A DNA stretch of 64,000 nucleotides from Amylostereum areolatum (lineage: Eukaryota > Basidiomycota > Agaricomycetes > Russulales > Stereaceae), in contig SAXG01000012.1 of NCBI GenBank assembly GCA_012932865.1, positions 682,001-746,000 on the forward strand. The letters run 5' to 3'. Shown here one piece after another: positions 24,087 through 36,527 of the stretch. Both the position numbers and the translations under genes were made by a program. A model generated the notes under the pieces. It saw only the letters and a list, made by a program, of their open reading frames with translations, was not told the DNA's origin and did not search any database. Every line of letters begins with the position of its first letter. Positions within the stretch are counted from its first letter, which is position 1.

Positions 24087-25005
24087 CTATCTTGCTTTTG
24101 ATCCTCTCTGTGCACGCACCGTCAGCATTGTAACGTGCTTGACAAGTGGAGATACGCACTTCGAGTTAAGGATGGAAAGGTAGAGTGTCCAGAAGACACC
24201 GCATGACTGCTGGAAGGGCACCCGATAGGCCAGCGGCAAGAACCGAAAGTTCAGAAACTTGAAGGTGTTGATTAGGATAACGACGTGAAAAAGAGCTACC
24301 ATGCCCTTACCTGAGCTACAGGCCACACTTGCCAGTTGGAAATGATGGCTGGCTTGAACAGATTTCTAAATTTGCCGCGAATATGCTCGGCATCTCGACC
24401 CTCCATGATACTCATGGAACCGAGGAAAAGGGAAAGCTATCGTTTATGGTCAGATGTATGCATTCCCAAGATCACTCGTATGGCGAGAACGTACACCAAT
24501 TGGGGCCCTAGTAGAAATGTGATGAATATAAAGACAACAACGACCAACAGTAAACGTACATGATGAGTTGGTCGCACGCTACACGCTTCGATAGCGCCGA
24601 GAAGCTTACGCGTGCGGCACGTCTGGCGCGCAACGGGAATCTGAGCTCAAGGAAATTATTCCAGCGTCCGACGAGAGGACCTGGGCCAGGTGGGGTGGGT
24701 GCTGTGAGCATCGAGGTGTTGGACGACAGAGAATGAGAACTCACTCATGCCGGCGCCAAAGCAGAAGAAACGGAACGTGCGAACGAAATCGTAAGGCGGC
24801 CTTCGCTCGTGTTGATCATCGAAGAGCTGGATAGAGTGAGCGTAGGAGTAAATATAGTGAAAATGATGCTCACGAGTTGCTGCGAAGCCTGTGCGACAGC
24901 ATCGCCCAGGGCGTTGAGGCTACCTCCGACGAGAGCGAGGGTGACATTAGGGTGGGAGTCGAAAGAGTGTTGATACAGTGCTCTTGCGAGTGCGATGCTA
25001 GACAT
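24087..25005 (-). CDS. Mpv17/PMP22/Sym1-family membrane protein
   Basis: Seen: MSSIALARALYQHSFDSHPN, VTLALVGGSLNALGDAVAQA, then (after introns) an exon ending FRFFCFGAGM, then LVGRWNNFLELRFPLR, VSFSALSKRVACDQLIM, APIG, FLGSMSIMEGR, KPAIISNWQVWPVAQ, FLNFRFLPLAYRVPFQQSCG and VFWTLYLSILNSK. This order, including NWQVWP and RVPFQ, is the signature of the Mpv17 family of four-helix organelle membrane proteins (mitochondrial inner membrane or peroxisome). At least five introns. The last 26 residues after LNSK are not family-like, so the true end may use another splice. Confidence 0.85.
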
Positions 25006-25242
25006 GAGACGACGAGGAGAGATATATTGTCAGCCTCGACAGAAAGGCGTCTTAAGGACGCTGAGAGAATGGGCGGGGGCGGAGCATTCGTCACTGATGA
25101 CCGTTATGAATGAGACAGAGTGGAACTCGAGTGGCGTCGCGCTCTTGCACGCGTCGGGACCGGCACGTGGTCCCGTTCCGTCGCGTTTCATGCAGCCGAT
25201 CCTCAGGATTCCAGAGGCTACCAGAGTTCTCCTTCTGCCATC
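25006..25242. promoter_or_regulatory. Shared promoter, Mpv17-family gene and histidine phosphatase
   Basis: 237 bp between divergent starts. A CACGTG box lies at 25164-25169 inside an imperfect palindrome (GGACCGGCACGTGGTCC). Confidence 0.4.
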
Positions 25243-26569
25243 ATGCCCACCAACTATCAGGTTCATTTCTACGCACCTCTGGATTTATCTATTCCCTCGT
25301 CTCATTGCCGGTTTCTAGATCGTCCCTGGCTTCTTCGCCCATGAACAGCCCGGTTCAACTGTCCAGCTCGATCCTGTACGCCTCACCCCCTGGGACCCTG
25401 GGATCGTCGCAGCTCACGCTTTCAGACTCCCCCATACTTCGGACTCGTCTCCCAATCTTGGGCAAGTTTTACAGATGAAATAGACAGATTGAATTCCGTC
25501 GTGTTGGATGGGACCTCCGTAAAGGTCTTCTTCCTAGGGAGGCATGGCCAAGGATACCGTAAGTCCCCCACAAACCGACGAGCTTCCATAATCATTATAA
25601 CTCGGCAGACAATGTCGCTGCTTCAAAATACGGTGAAGAGGTATGATCACGTTCATTGTTCGATCCTGAAGGGCTTCACATCCTCCAATCCAGGCGTGGG
25701 ACGCGTAGGCATCCAACCAGTACCGTCTTGACGCATCTTGACGTTTAGACATATGAAACTTCAGTCACTGGTCCAAGTTGACGGGTGACGGAGAGATCGT
25801 CTGGGGTCGTCAGTCTTGCCCTACGCTTCCCCGCGTGCACTCGACAATTGATATCTTTTTGTGTTCTTCTAGCCGACCCATACCTTACCTCGCTAGGAGA
25901 AACACAAGCCCGCGATGCTAATAAAGCATGGAAGCGGGAGAAAGCGAACGGTATACCCTTACCCGAGACGTTTTATTGCAGTCCAATGCGCCGTGCCCTT
26001 CACACCTACCAACTCACCTGGGAAGACATCGTGCCACCTTCCGCTGGCAACCCGATGATCCTTGAGGTCAGGAACTCTCTTTTCGGTCTTTCTTCTTTCA
26101 ATCACAATTACTTCGTTTTAGAATTGCCGCGAAGTGTACGGCGAACACACCTGCGACCAGCGTCGAACCCGTTCCAAGATACACGCCGACTTTCCCTTGC
26201 ACCGCTTCGAGGAAGGCTTCGCGGAAGAGGACATGCTCTACACAACTGAACGCGAGTCAGAGGCTCATGCCGAAGTACGAGCGCGAAGTGTTCTAGATAC
26301 GATATTCGCTGAGGACCAGGGTGTTACTTGTAAGACTATTCGCTTGCAAGGTCCATAGCGCGGTTTAACATTGACATCGTAGATGTCTCCATTACCGCTC
26401 ATGGTGGGATAATCAACGCGTTCTTGCGTGTCATCGGCCGGGGAGATTACCATCTTACGACGGGAGGTAAGCCTTTTTTTTCGAAGTCGAGAATCTGAGT
26501 TTACTTTTGTTATCAGGCGTGATGGCAGTGGTCGTAAGGCAGAGTCGAACAAATCATGACGAACTTTGA
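25243..26569 (+). CDS. Histidine phosphatase superfamily protein (phosphoglycerate-mutase-like)
   Basis: Seen: an 18-nt first coding exon (MPTNYQ), IVPGFFAHEQPGST, FGLVSQSWASFTDEIDRLNS, the catalytic loop FLGRHGQGY (His nucleophile; Q where RHGxG often has E), then NVAASKYGEEAWDAHWSKLT, DPYLTSLGETQARDANKAWK, FYCSPMRRALHTYQLTW, NCREVYGEHTCDQRRTRSKI, and the second histidine segment SITAHGGIINAFLRVIGRGD. I checked splice phase throughout and it is intact. Known: in this fungal branch (Pmu1-like) substrates are mostly unknown; mutase activity should not be assumed. Divergent from the Mpv17-family gene. Confidence 0.88.
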
Positions 26570-26790
26570 ATCGTGTAAATCTTCAAGATGTTTCGTAAAG
26601 GTTGACTGTAGAAAGTCGGACCAGGCGACCTGAAGATGATTTTTAGGCCATCAAAGTGTAAACTAAAAGATAGATCCCGATTAGGTACATGCCCTATAGA
26701 GTATGAACAAATACAGCAATATGTCCAATGAGACGATAGCCTCGTAAATGCGCGATGTTGGCTTTCATAGATGGTAAGAACAGCGACCCC

Positions 26791-28609
26791 TTATGGGTTC
26801 ATAGAGGAGTGTTGCAATGTCACCTCTAGCCGGTCGAACCGGATACCCAGATGTGGGTTATCGCCAGCCAACGATCGCTCTTGGGGAGCACCCCACTTCA
26901 CCCACCAATCGTCCGCAGCGTCGAACGCATTGTATGCCCACACGATATAATTCTGCCACCATTGCCTCGAGAGACATTCGTCGTTCCAAACATCGCGCCC
27001 GATATCAACGAGCGAGAGTTTCATGTGTTCATCACGGGCGTCCCGCTCGGGGCCAGGGGGAAGCATTCGTGAAGCGACATTTACGTTTTCCGTATCTTCA
27101 AGGTCTTGGGTGCGGTCCTGTCGGAGCTCTTGGTAGGCGTAGAGAAGTGTCGGTATCTGGTCATATGACCGGAGATAAGAGAAAAGTGTCCCTAATACTG
27201 CACCACTCTCCACTGCCGCACTAGCAGCATGGGTTGCACCGGCCTAGGCAGCGTGTTGAGCTCAACACTGATCGTGGGCATATGAGTCTCACTCACCCCA
27301 GATGGTCGTGCTGCGTCGCCCACGAGGACAACATGGCCGGACTTGTCAATCCAATTTTCTAGTTTCGGCCATTTCAGCCGCCGGACCCAAGATACAGAGG
27401 TCATTTTATCCATTAGTTTGGAAAGCCTAAAACAGAGAGAGCAGGTAAGCTAACGTCTGCTGGGAACGTGGAATTTGGTCGAACCGAACATCGAGCTGCG
27501 GAAACTGATCCTTGAAATGCGAGGGGGATGTGTTCGGTGTCCATCCTTCTTCAGTGTCGGGTAATGTACTCTCAAACCACATATGCATTGAATACAAGCT
27601 GTCTTTCAACTGCAAATACCCATTAGCCGGATAACTCCTCCGCGAGGAGATGTTTGTGTACTCACGACAGGATAGCCTGGCGAAAAGCCCACTGGCATTA
27701 GGTCGGATGGGTGGTGCAGGGAGTAGAAATTCGTTACCGAATGCTGCGTTGTTATTTCCGCACCACAAAGGCCACCCGTGTGTAACTTCGTCCTTGTTGG
27801 TGTCTTCGTCTCGTCGGATTTCCTCCATTGGGATGACTGTTGCGAAATTAAGGGTACCATCCCATGTCGGCAGCGTTGGGCGATCCTCTACAGATCGCCG
27901 AACGATACTAAATGAGCCATCCGCACCAACAACCACATCGGCGTGAAGAGTTTGTCCATTTGCCAATGTCACCGACGGCGAAGGTTGGTTGGTCCCGGGT
28001 ATCGCAGGGTTGGTGGACGAGACCGAAACAGCTTGTGCACAGGAATCGTGGATTATTTCCACTCCAGCAGAAAGCGCGAGACGGCGAAGGAGGTCAAGAA
28101 GATCGCTATGCTGAAATGCGCAGGTAAAATTGAGTGCTATTGAATAGTGAACGAGAACAGGCGGGTACGTACGCGCATCAGATAAAACGGCGCGCCGCTC
28201 TCGTTTTGCACCTCTTCTGCCCACGGAAGATACCCGAATTTTTCGCCAGTGTCCACTGCCAGACAGGTGAGAACTTGTAGGGGTAAACACGAACGTTACG
28301 CACTGTATATCGTGTAGGACTCCTTCAAAACCGAGCACTTTTGTTTCAGCTCTTCCTCCATGCCCCATTTGTGCAATATTTTCGTGAGATTTGGGGGCAC
28401 CTGTATTCCAGCCGAAGGCCTGGTGCCGAGCTCGGATTTTTCAAGGACGCGCACGCGATGGCCCGAGGTGGCTAGCGCATACGCGGTGGATAAACCCGCA
28501 ATACCTAGACGGGGATGAGAATGTGAGGCGGGCGGGGTGTTCGGATAGACATACCACCACCGACTATTATGAAATCGATTGTGAGAAGTGCTTGTCGTGA
28601 GTGGGACAT
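26791..28609 (-). CDS. FAD-dependent monooxygenase (salicylate-hydroxylase-like)
   Basis: Group A aromatic hydroxylase fold. Seen: start MSHSRQALLTIDFIIVGGG joined to IAGLSTAYALATSGHRVRVL (GxGxxG dinucleotide site), GIQVPPNLTKILHKWGMEEE, the DG motif VVVGADGSFSIVRR, MHMWFESTLPDTEEGWTPN, and the GD motif GHVVLVGDAARPSG followed in phase by AGATHAASAAVESGAVLG. The C-terminus keeps WNDECLSRQWWQNYIVWAYN. About 450 residues. One junction near 27425-27470, between the RFDQ and LSKLMDKM exons, needs either a 28-nt intron or a 1-nt change, so the model is uncertain there. Substrate unknown; salicylate is only the best-known family example. Confidence 0.85.
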
Positions 28610-29342
28610 TAGACGGACGAGATCGGAGTAACGGGTGGTGGAGTTGGGGGGAAGGGAACAAAAGGTAGGGGTAGAGGAGATAGGAGCATGCTGTAGTAGT
28701 CCGCTACTAGGTGCCGCACCAATAGGGGGACCTGCCTGAAAGGGGCGTGGAGAGTAGGAAGTCCAAGTTCATGCTCCCCGTCGACACAGATTCCGGATTC
28801 CGACTCAGTCGTGTACGTACGACACTGCGATGTTCTTTCGATCGTTAGCTCTAACACATCAGCTCCCGATGTGCACCTCTGTCCGAAATACTGCGCTGAC
28901 AACGCCCGTCCGCGGCGTCGATTCAATCATTCAATGCACATTGCATTCGATGAGCGCAGCACTTTTGGTGTTCAATAAATATATAGCCGGCGCACCGATT
29001 GAGGGCCAGATCCGGTCCAGGGCTAATTCAGTAGAGCACTATGCACAAATGATCAAGTACCTGTCGGACTTTCCTTAGCTTGAAGACAAGACACCGGGTG
29101 TTGCGACCAGAGGACATGGACGGCCTAAGGTGCCGGTGAGCCTCGAGAAAGTCACATAGTCTCAGTCAGCCTTCTCGAAGACCGGGACGTCCGATCATTT
29201 ACGATGACTGACTTCCCCACGGGGCTGTGGCCAACTCCATCCGGACTCGAAAGTCCGCGATGGCCGTCTCTCACGATATAAACCGACATCGACGCCGGCC
29301 CACACCAACGCCAGTCGCGACTCGCCGATCAACCATAGAACC
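28610..29342. promoter_or_regulatory. Divergent intergenic region, FAD monooxygenase and GH15 gene
   Basis: 733 bp between the two divergent start codons. A GATATAAACC box lies at 29274-29283, about 60 bp before the GH15 ATG, and could act as its TATA element. No gene is supported in the interval. Confidence 0.45.
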
Positions 29343-32300
29343 ATGAACGTCTGCGATCCACGACTACAGAAGCGAGATTATATCCCCATCTCTGACCACG
29401 GCCTGTACGTTTGTCTTTCCCGTGGTGCTCAAGTTCACTGAGCCATTTCTCCCTCTACCCGTCTTTCGCAGAATCGGAAACTTGAGGACCGCCGCTCTGG
29501 TATGCCACCTCTTCATCTGGTTCCTATACTCCTCTCTCATTCCGAGAACAGGTTAGCATCGACGGGTCCAGTAAGAACTCTTCGTTCAGACACTTGACCG
29601 TATTCCGATTTTCTATACCCACGTTTAGTCGAGAGCTATTGCGTCCCGCATTTCGATTCGCCATCTGTTTTTGCACGCATCTTGGACAAGGACAAGGTTT
29701 GTATGACCTGCTTGTCCCAGAACATCTGTATTTCTCATCCTTACCCAGGGTGGCCATTTCTCCATCACTCCCGCTGTCCCGTTCACTACGAAACAGAACT
29801 ATCTTCCCAGCTCCAACGTGAGTTACTTAGTGTCAATCTGAATCCAACTTCATACCATTTCTCTCGCAGGTACTCCAAACCAAGTAAGATCCCATCCTTG
29901 CTGGTTGAGAGCTGTCTTTGATTGTTTCTCATCGCACACGAAGGTTTCTGAACGATGGCGGCGTTGTTAGCGTCACAGGTACTTGACACAGGCCCTGCCA
30001 CTGCGAAGCCTGTCTCGCTGAAACGATGTTTTAGATTTTCTCCCTCGGAACCCCAGCGCGGTTGCCCACAAACCCCTCCTGCACTGGCTTATACGTCGAG
30101 TTGAAGTAGGCATATATTCCTCTTCATCAGATGGAAGGTTCACAACAACAACTTTGTCAGGTTATCCGTGGAAGGATGCCGATCCGTGTTGAATGTGCCC
30201 CGGCATTTGACTACGCTCGCGCAACACACGACACCATTCTCGTCGCTGATGATTCAATCTCTCCGAAGAATGGTCGCTCTGAACAGAAAAAAGCCGTTTT
30301 TAAATCTGAAGCCCTCACTCTCGATCTTCGCTTTGTCGCGGACTCTACTATAGACCATATCGCCCCCCCCTCGACCGAGCTTCACCTCTTGGACCTCAGT
30401 ACCGATGGTCACAAAGGTCCTGCGGTTTGCATGGACCTGGAGCTTGTTGAAGGTCAAACTATTGTATTTGTGTTGAGGACACCACCTCAGAAGAAAGAGG
30501 CCTCTGTCGTCGAACCCAGTCAGGAACAGGCTCAACAACTGGGGATACCTCTTGAACGTGTGTACAAACATTATGGCAGTCCCTTCATGCTAATCTTCCC
30601 GGTACTGTAGAGCTTCTTCAGGGTGCCTCTCTTTTACGAGAAAAAGATGATCCCATGTTGACCCCGGTACGGATAAAGCTTACCTTTCTGATCCACTGCC
30701 CGATCTCATGTAGTCCTAGACCCTTCTTGGGGATCTCTTGACCGGGACGAATCATTACTGGAACTCGTGGATTAGGAGGTCAACATACAACGGATCTTGG
30801 AAAGAAGCCGTCCATCGTAGCGCATTGGCCTTGAAGCTTCTCATTTTTGAACCCACAGGTAAGCCTCCTCGCAACACACTTGTGACGAGCGCGGTACTTA
30901 CACTACCCGCAGGTGCTGTTGTTGCCAGCCCGACGTTCAGTTTACCTGAATTTATCGGCGGAACACGAAACTGGTAAGACTACTGGTGTCACCTCACATA
31001 CGCACACGGACTCACGTTTATTCTTAGGGATTATCGGTCAGACACACGTAGCATGCATGCATTCTCCGTGGCTCACACTTTTTCTATAGAGCATCTTGGA
31101 TCCGTGACTCCTCTTTTACCCTCTACGCTCTGCTTCGTCTCGGGTTCACCCATGAAGCGAATGGTGTGCCACTTTCTTTGCGAACTTGGCTGATCTGGAC
31201 TCAACGCTTGCTTCTGTAGCATATATGGACTTCATTTTCGACAGACTGAAGGACAAGAACCCCGACGGATCTCTACAGATCATGTACACCATCCATGGTC
31301 TGTGACTCTGTTTTGCCTCGGGCCATAAGGTCACACGTCATGTAACTTGTTTCCTCTACAGGAGAGAGGATCTTCCCAGAGGAAGAGCTTTCACATTTAG
31401 ACGGTCATAAAGGATCGAAACCTGTGCGGTATGTGGCGGTACGCACGGAGGAATAACTGGCTCTGATTGTCCCGAACAGGATCGGCAACGGAGCGATAGA
31501 CCACATACAATTAGTGAGGACCAGCTTCTGTGTCAAATTCAGGACCTTACGCGCCATTTCCAGGACATATACGGTGAATTGTAAGAGGGTACGTAGAACT
31601 CTATGTGCCACATTTGCCCCGCTCATCGTCCTCAGGTCTTCTTGCCCGTTCTGAGCACTAGCCTTGGCTTAATACAAAACAGGATGGACTGTATATACCT
31701 TAGTCAAAAGGTGTGTCGTAGTCTTTTTCTCAGCAAAACGCGACTCATTCATATTGTCCAGTTTGGTCGCCCCCTAGTAAGTCGAAACCGCTCGTTCTCG
31801 ACGGTGTGTGTAATGATTCTACACCTCGAATAGGCATATGACACCTGGTGAGCCGGATGCTTTATCCGAAAAGCGTATTCGCTGATTCCGTGTGCTTCCC
31901 TAAGGGTTGCTGTTCGCGAGCTGTAAGTCCATTCAATCCGTTTCTCATCTGCCTTCACCCGACATCGGTACATTGTCACTTAGTGTGGACTGTAAGCTTT
32001 CACGCTATAAGCTCTACCGTACCTAATCTCATCCATTACCAGTCGTGGTCGCCCATTATAATGACACGGACTTGTAGGTCTCGTTCCGCTTTTCTGGATC
32101 GTTTCTTTTGCTGACAACACTTCTGCTGGGTCGAAAAGATCCATATGGTCAGCTATTCGAAATTCACGTCACAGGTTAGATCCCTGAGCTTATCGTCTAT
32201 AACGTAGGGAAGTGCGGAACAAGCAGCGCCATTTCACGGTGTGTGTTCATTTTCAATTGTATCTCGTCGTGTCATTCATTTGCCCCCTCTGCAGTACTCC

Positions 32301-33438
32301 AAGGTAAACTCCAACCTCATTCATTCTATCATCCAGTTTCCTACTGAGGACGACGCATAGATCATGATGTGGTATGAGCCCAGCTCACTTGCCTTCCTTC
32401 GCCGAATTTTACCTAGCGTATACGTATCCGCAGGGTGGCTATAGATCGCTGGTACGTTTGTCAGTGAAGGCCTGCACGGTTTGTGACTAATGCGCAACTT
32501 CCAGGCCTCCGCCTAGCAGACAAGCGCTCTCTCCCTTGCCCTCGCCGAATGAGATGGCTTGAAGCACGCGACGACCTTTACGAGCAAATTATGCAAAAAG
32601 CCTGGAACAAGGAAAACCAGACGTTTGGACAGAGCTACGACGAGACGCACGTTCTGGACTCAGCTGTCCTCATCATGCCTTTGGTTTTCTTCGCCACTGC
32701 GGTTCGTCCTCCCTTGTATTTCGCGGCAAACTGTGTTCAAAATCGTGTCTTTGTGTTTGGAATGACAGTCTGATCCCCGTTTCTTGAGTACTTTACATGC
32801 CATCCTCAAAACCCCCGAGCGAGGCGGGCTTACTGCCAATGTATGCACGGTTCGTTTTCTGCGAAAGATCCTCACTCATGCACGGCACTTTCATAGAATC
32901 TCGTTTACCGGTACAATGCATTGGAATCTGACGACGGCGTTGGGGGCGAAGAGGGCACTTTCTGCCTGTGTACACTGTGGTAAGTTCTCGCGGATCCCGC
33001 TTCTATGCTCGTTTATGACCTACACTATAATCATCCAGGTGTGTCGAAGCTCTGACACGGGCGGGCGAATACGACAAGGAACTTCTGTCTAGAGCAATAC
33101 GGATGTTCGAAGTGCGTTCTTACACGACCCCACCTAGGGATGCATCTGGCCGACTGATGTACCGCCTTTCAGGACTTCCTTTTGTATACCAACCATCTTG
33201 GACTTTGTACAGAGGAGATCTCGCCATCCGGGGAAGGGTAAGTGCTAAATGTCTGGTCATATTCATGATACGATGATAATCATAATACGCTTATTAGCCT
33301 GGGTAACGCCGTCCAAGGTTTCACGTAGGTGTTACTCTTGAGGATAGCGTTCTAGCGGCTGACCACATTTTCGCCAGGCATGTCACCTTAATCTCGGCCG
33401 CTTTCAACTTATCCAGGACCATGCGGAACGTGCTGTGA
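29343..33438 (+). CDS. Glycoside hydrolase family 15 protein (glucoamylase/trehalase-like, cytosolic type)
   Basis: Seen: [247 protein letters not shown] and [20 protein letters not shown]. There is no signal peptide. I traced about 36 exons, several of only 8-11 nt (31984-31991, 32139-32147, 32295-32303, 32361-32371). All joined in phase except one: at 32450 a surplus T before the donor breaks VAIDR/GLRLADK. Activity (maltooligosaccharide or trehalose) cannot be told from sequence. Confidence 0.85.
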
Positions 33439-33602
33439 TGGCACCAAATAGACTACCGAATACGCCAATGCAGAGATTCTGATCGACAAATGGTAGAAGT
33501 TGGCGGTGGCGGTGTATTTTATGTACTTTTATCCTTGAGCTGTACGAACGATAGAACGCGTAACCGTACGAAAATGTGTTCGGCTGGCGCGTAATCGCGA
33601 TT

Positions 33603-34553
33603 CTACAACAAGCGAAGGTGCCCTGTGACTTGGTTAACTAGCTCAACGGGCGCTATAGTGTTACTTGAGCTGTGATACAAAGGATGTCGTAAAGGGCGAA
33701 CGTACCAGGTCCGATACCTAGGACAGTTGTTGAACCAGGTTCGACCTGGGTTCGACCGCTATCGCCATAACCGTCAGCACCGGCAGTGTGGGAGAAGGGG
33801 CAACCTACGCGTCTTGTATCGAACGTGCGCAGAGATTCAGACTCTTGGCGATGGCCTCTAGTTCCAGCAGCTGATCTTCGGAAGATACCTTGAGAGCTAT
33901 CTTCGCTTGCCCTGTTGTTTCCCAATGTTGGACGAGCTGGGAAGGAGATCGGTCGGACGAGACATCAATGCTGCACATAGGAGATCGAACCTTGGGGTTT
34001 TTCTTCACGAGAGCCTTATAACATGCCAGTGTCGCATGGCTTCAGAACAACGGTCATGGACCCTGTGGGATATATACAGTGCACGAACCTGCATCTGGCG
34101 AGAAATGAACGACAGAGCAAAAGACGAGCGGGACAAAACCTACTGAGCAGCAATCTTCCCAGGGGTCATCTTCAGGTCTGTCCGTACGAGAAGAACCTAC
34201 TTTTGACGTGGTCATAGCCAGCCCAGAGGAAACGTCACAAGAAACAGCCTTACGAGCTTGCATGGCGCGAGGAAACCGGCTTGTACAGTAGATAACTCGC
34301 CGTCGGCTGCATCCTCATCGTCACTGCCGTCCACCTCCAGCTCTTCATCCGTGGCATGCAAAGATTTATCTGAGTCCAAGGGTTTGACCGCCGCCGGTTT
34401 GATGATATGGTTGTTTGCCCGTGACCAGCCATACATGAAACCCGCAGTAGCAGATGCGGCCATGAGACTAATAAGAAATGTTGGTGCTGTGATCAGAGAG
34501 TATGCAGAGGCATACTTGGCAGTACGAGTAAATATAAACGTACATGAAGGCAT
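33603..34553 (-). CDS. PTH2: Peptidyl-tRNA hydrolase 2, paralogue A (membrane-anchored)
   Basis: Pth2 frees tRNA from prematurely released peptidyl-tRNA. Seen: N-terminal anchor MPSSPTFLISLMAASATAGF after a 10-nt first exon, an acidic linker (EELEVDGSDDEDAADGE), VLLVRTDLKMTPGKIAAQ, CSHATLACYKALVKKNPK, LVQHWETTGQAKIALKV, LNLCARSIQDAGRTQVEPGS, TVLGIGPAPVELVNQVTGHL and RLL-stop. The conserved QCSH codons are built from three exons, the middle one a 6-nt microexon at 34089-34094. All phases checked; the gene looks intact. A second PTH2 lies at 45203-46262 on the other strand. Divergent from HAS1. Confidence 0.9.
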
Positions 34554-34801
34554 GTCGAGGGGAAATCCCAGCCACCAGTAGGTAGAGGTATGTAAGTAGG
34601 TGTATGCTTGAGTTGAGAGGCTGTTGAAGGTGGTGACCCGGCAATTGCCGTAATGCGAGATGTCGAGAACTTTTGCCTTTCGCATTTCGACTTCCCCCCT
34701 GAAATCCTACCTTGAATCCCTAAAAGCCCTTGGGCACTCTTTTCTATCACCACAAGCAGACCCGTTTAATTTTGACTTGTAGCGACGCCCACGGATATCT
34801 C
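34554..34801. promoter_or_regulatory. Shared promoter, PTH2 paralogue A and HAS1
   Basis: 248 bp between divergent start codons. No clear TATA box seen. Confidence 0.4.
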
Positions 34802-36527
34802 ATGTCGACAGAGGACGCTGTAGCAATACCGGCCCCAGTGCCCCAGGCCAATGTCGAGGGCAGTCAGCCATTTTCTTCACTAGATCTGTCCGAACCTACC
34901 CTGAGGGCCCTCGAAGAAATGGGCTTCAAGACTATGACACCTGTACAAGAAAAATCTATCCCTGCACTTCTCACAGGGAAGGATGTTCTCGGGGCCGCAC
35001 GTACAGGATCGGGGAAAACCCTGGCGTTCCTTATTCCTGCCATAGAACTGCTGCATCGACTGAAGTTCAAGCCACGGAATGGTGCGTGTGTTTATGTCTC
35101 TGTGTCGCTGATGCTCACTGCACTGTAGGGACTGGGATTATCATCATTTCCCCCACGCGAGAGCTTGCATTGCAAATCTTTGGGGTCGCAAAGGAGCTGA
35201 TGGCACACCATTCGCAGACGTTTGGTATCATCATGGGAGGCGCAAACAGGAGAGCGGAGGCCGATAAGCTGTTGAAGGGTGTGAATTTGCTTGTGGCGAC
35301 TCCGGGAAGGTTATGGGACCATCTCCAGGTGCGTGGTCGTTGCGACTCGCTGAGTGGTCAACCTCTTGATGTCTTATACACAGGATACAAAAGGATTTGT
35401 CTTCCGAAACCTGAAGGCACTGATCATCGACGAAGCAGATCGTATACTGGAAGTTGGTTTCGAGGAGCAGATGCGGAAAATCATCAATCTATTGCCCAAG
35501 GGTGAGCGTCCTTGCGTATAGTATTTGCTTTGACTGAACCCGCAGATAGAGGATCGTCAGTCCATGCTCTTTTCCGCAACACAAACAACGCAAGTGCAAG
35601 ACCTGGCGCGGATATCGCTTCGTCCTGGGCCATTGTATATCGATGTCCACGGGTCAGAAACCACGAGCACCGTGACAACACTATCGCAAGGCTATGTCGT
35701 CTGCCCCTCCGACCGTCGTTTCCTCCTCCTGTTCACTTTCCTCAAGAAAAATCTGAAGAAGAAAGTCGTCGTGTTCTTCTCCAGCTGCAACTCGGTGAAA
35801 TATCACGCAGAGTTATTGAACTACATTGACGTCCCCGTGCTGGATTTGCATGTAAGCTCATTAAACTTGGTTTCTGCACATTCGCTTACGTGGAGTACAG
35901 GGGAAACAAAAGCAGCAAAAGCGTACAAATACGTTTTTCGAGTTCTGCAACGCCGAGTCGGGGATCCTTCTCTGCACAGACGTCGCTGCCCGTGGTCTTG
36001 ATATCCCACGCGTGGATTGGATTGTTCAATTTGATCCTCCAGATGATCCTCGAGATTATATCCACCGTGTTGGCAGAACCGCGCGCGCCGGAAAGGTTGG
36101 CAAGAGTCTGCTCTTCTTACTAGAAAGTGAGCTAGGCTTCTTGCGATATCTCAAGGAGGCCAAGGTCCCGTTAAACGAGTTCACCTTCCCCACGGACCGC
36201 GTGGCGAACGTACAGTCCCAGGTAGGTCGAGTCAGTCAGCCATGCATCTCCGTGATATTGATCTTTACGTTTTAGCTGGAAAAACTGCTACAGAAGAATT
36301 ACTTTTTGCACCAGTCGGCCAAGGATGGCTACCGGTCATATCTGCAATCATATGCCTCTTACTCGCTCAAGAAGATCTTTGACGTAAACGCGCTTGACTT
36401 GGCCAAGGTTGGAAAGGCCTTTGGGTTCTCCGTCCCACCTCGTGTCAATGTCACCATAGGAGGCGGAAAAGGAGGCGCAGGTCGGACCGGGCAGAAGCGA
36501 CGGAGGGGAGAGGACGATTCAGACTGA
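34802..36527 (+). CDS. HAS1: ATP-dependent RNA helicase Has1 (DDX18), DEAD-box
   Basis: Has1 acts in both 40S and 60S assembly in the nucleolus. Seen in order: Q motif [17 protein letters not shown], Walker [41 protein letters not shown] box [23 protein letters not shown] motif [74 protein letters not shown], then the Has1 tail [36 protein letters not shown] and a basic end [12 protein letters not shown]. The [13 protein letters not shown] tail separates Has1 from other DEAD-box proteins. Introns join in phase ([18 protein letters not shown]). No frame break, unlike its plus-strand neighbours. Confidence 0.95.

Noticed and set aside
29343..33438. GH15 gene as a multi-lesion pseudogene
   Set aside because: At first the region 31900-32450 seemed shattered, but stepwise splicing with 8-11 nt exons restored frame and family motifs everywhere except one base at 32450.
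33603..34553. PTH2-A as a pseudogene lacking QCS
   Set aside because: Joining the exons directly lost conserved residues, but a 6-nt microexon at 34089-34094 restores the motif exactly and in phase.
9394..36527. URB2, UTP4 and HAS1 as a functional ribosome-biogenesis cluster
   Set aside because: They are separated by unrelated genes on both strands with no shared promoter motif seen; chance neighbourhood is sufficient.
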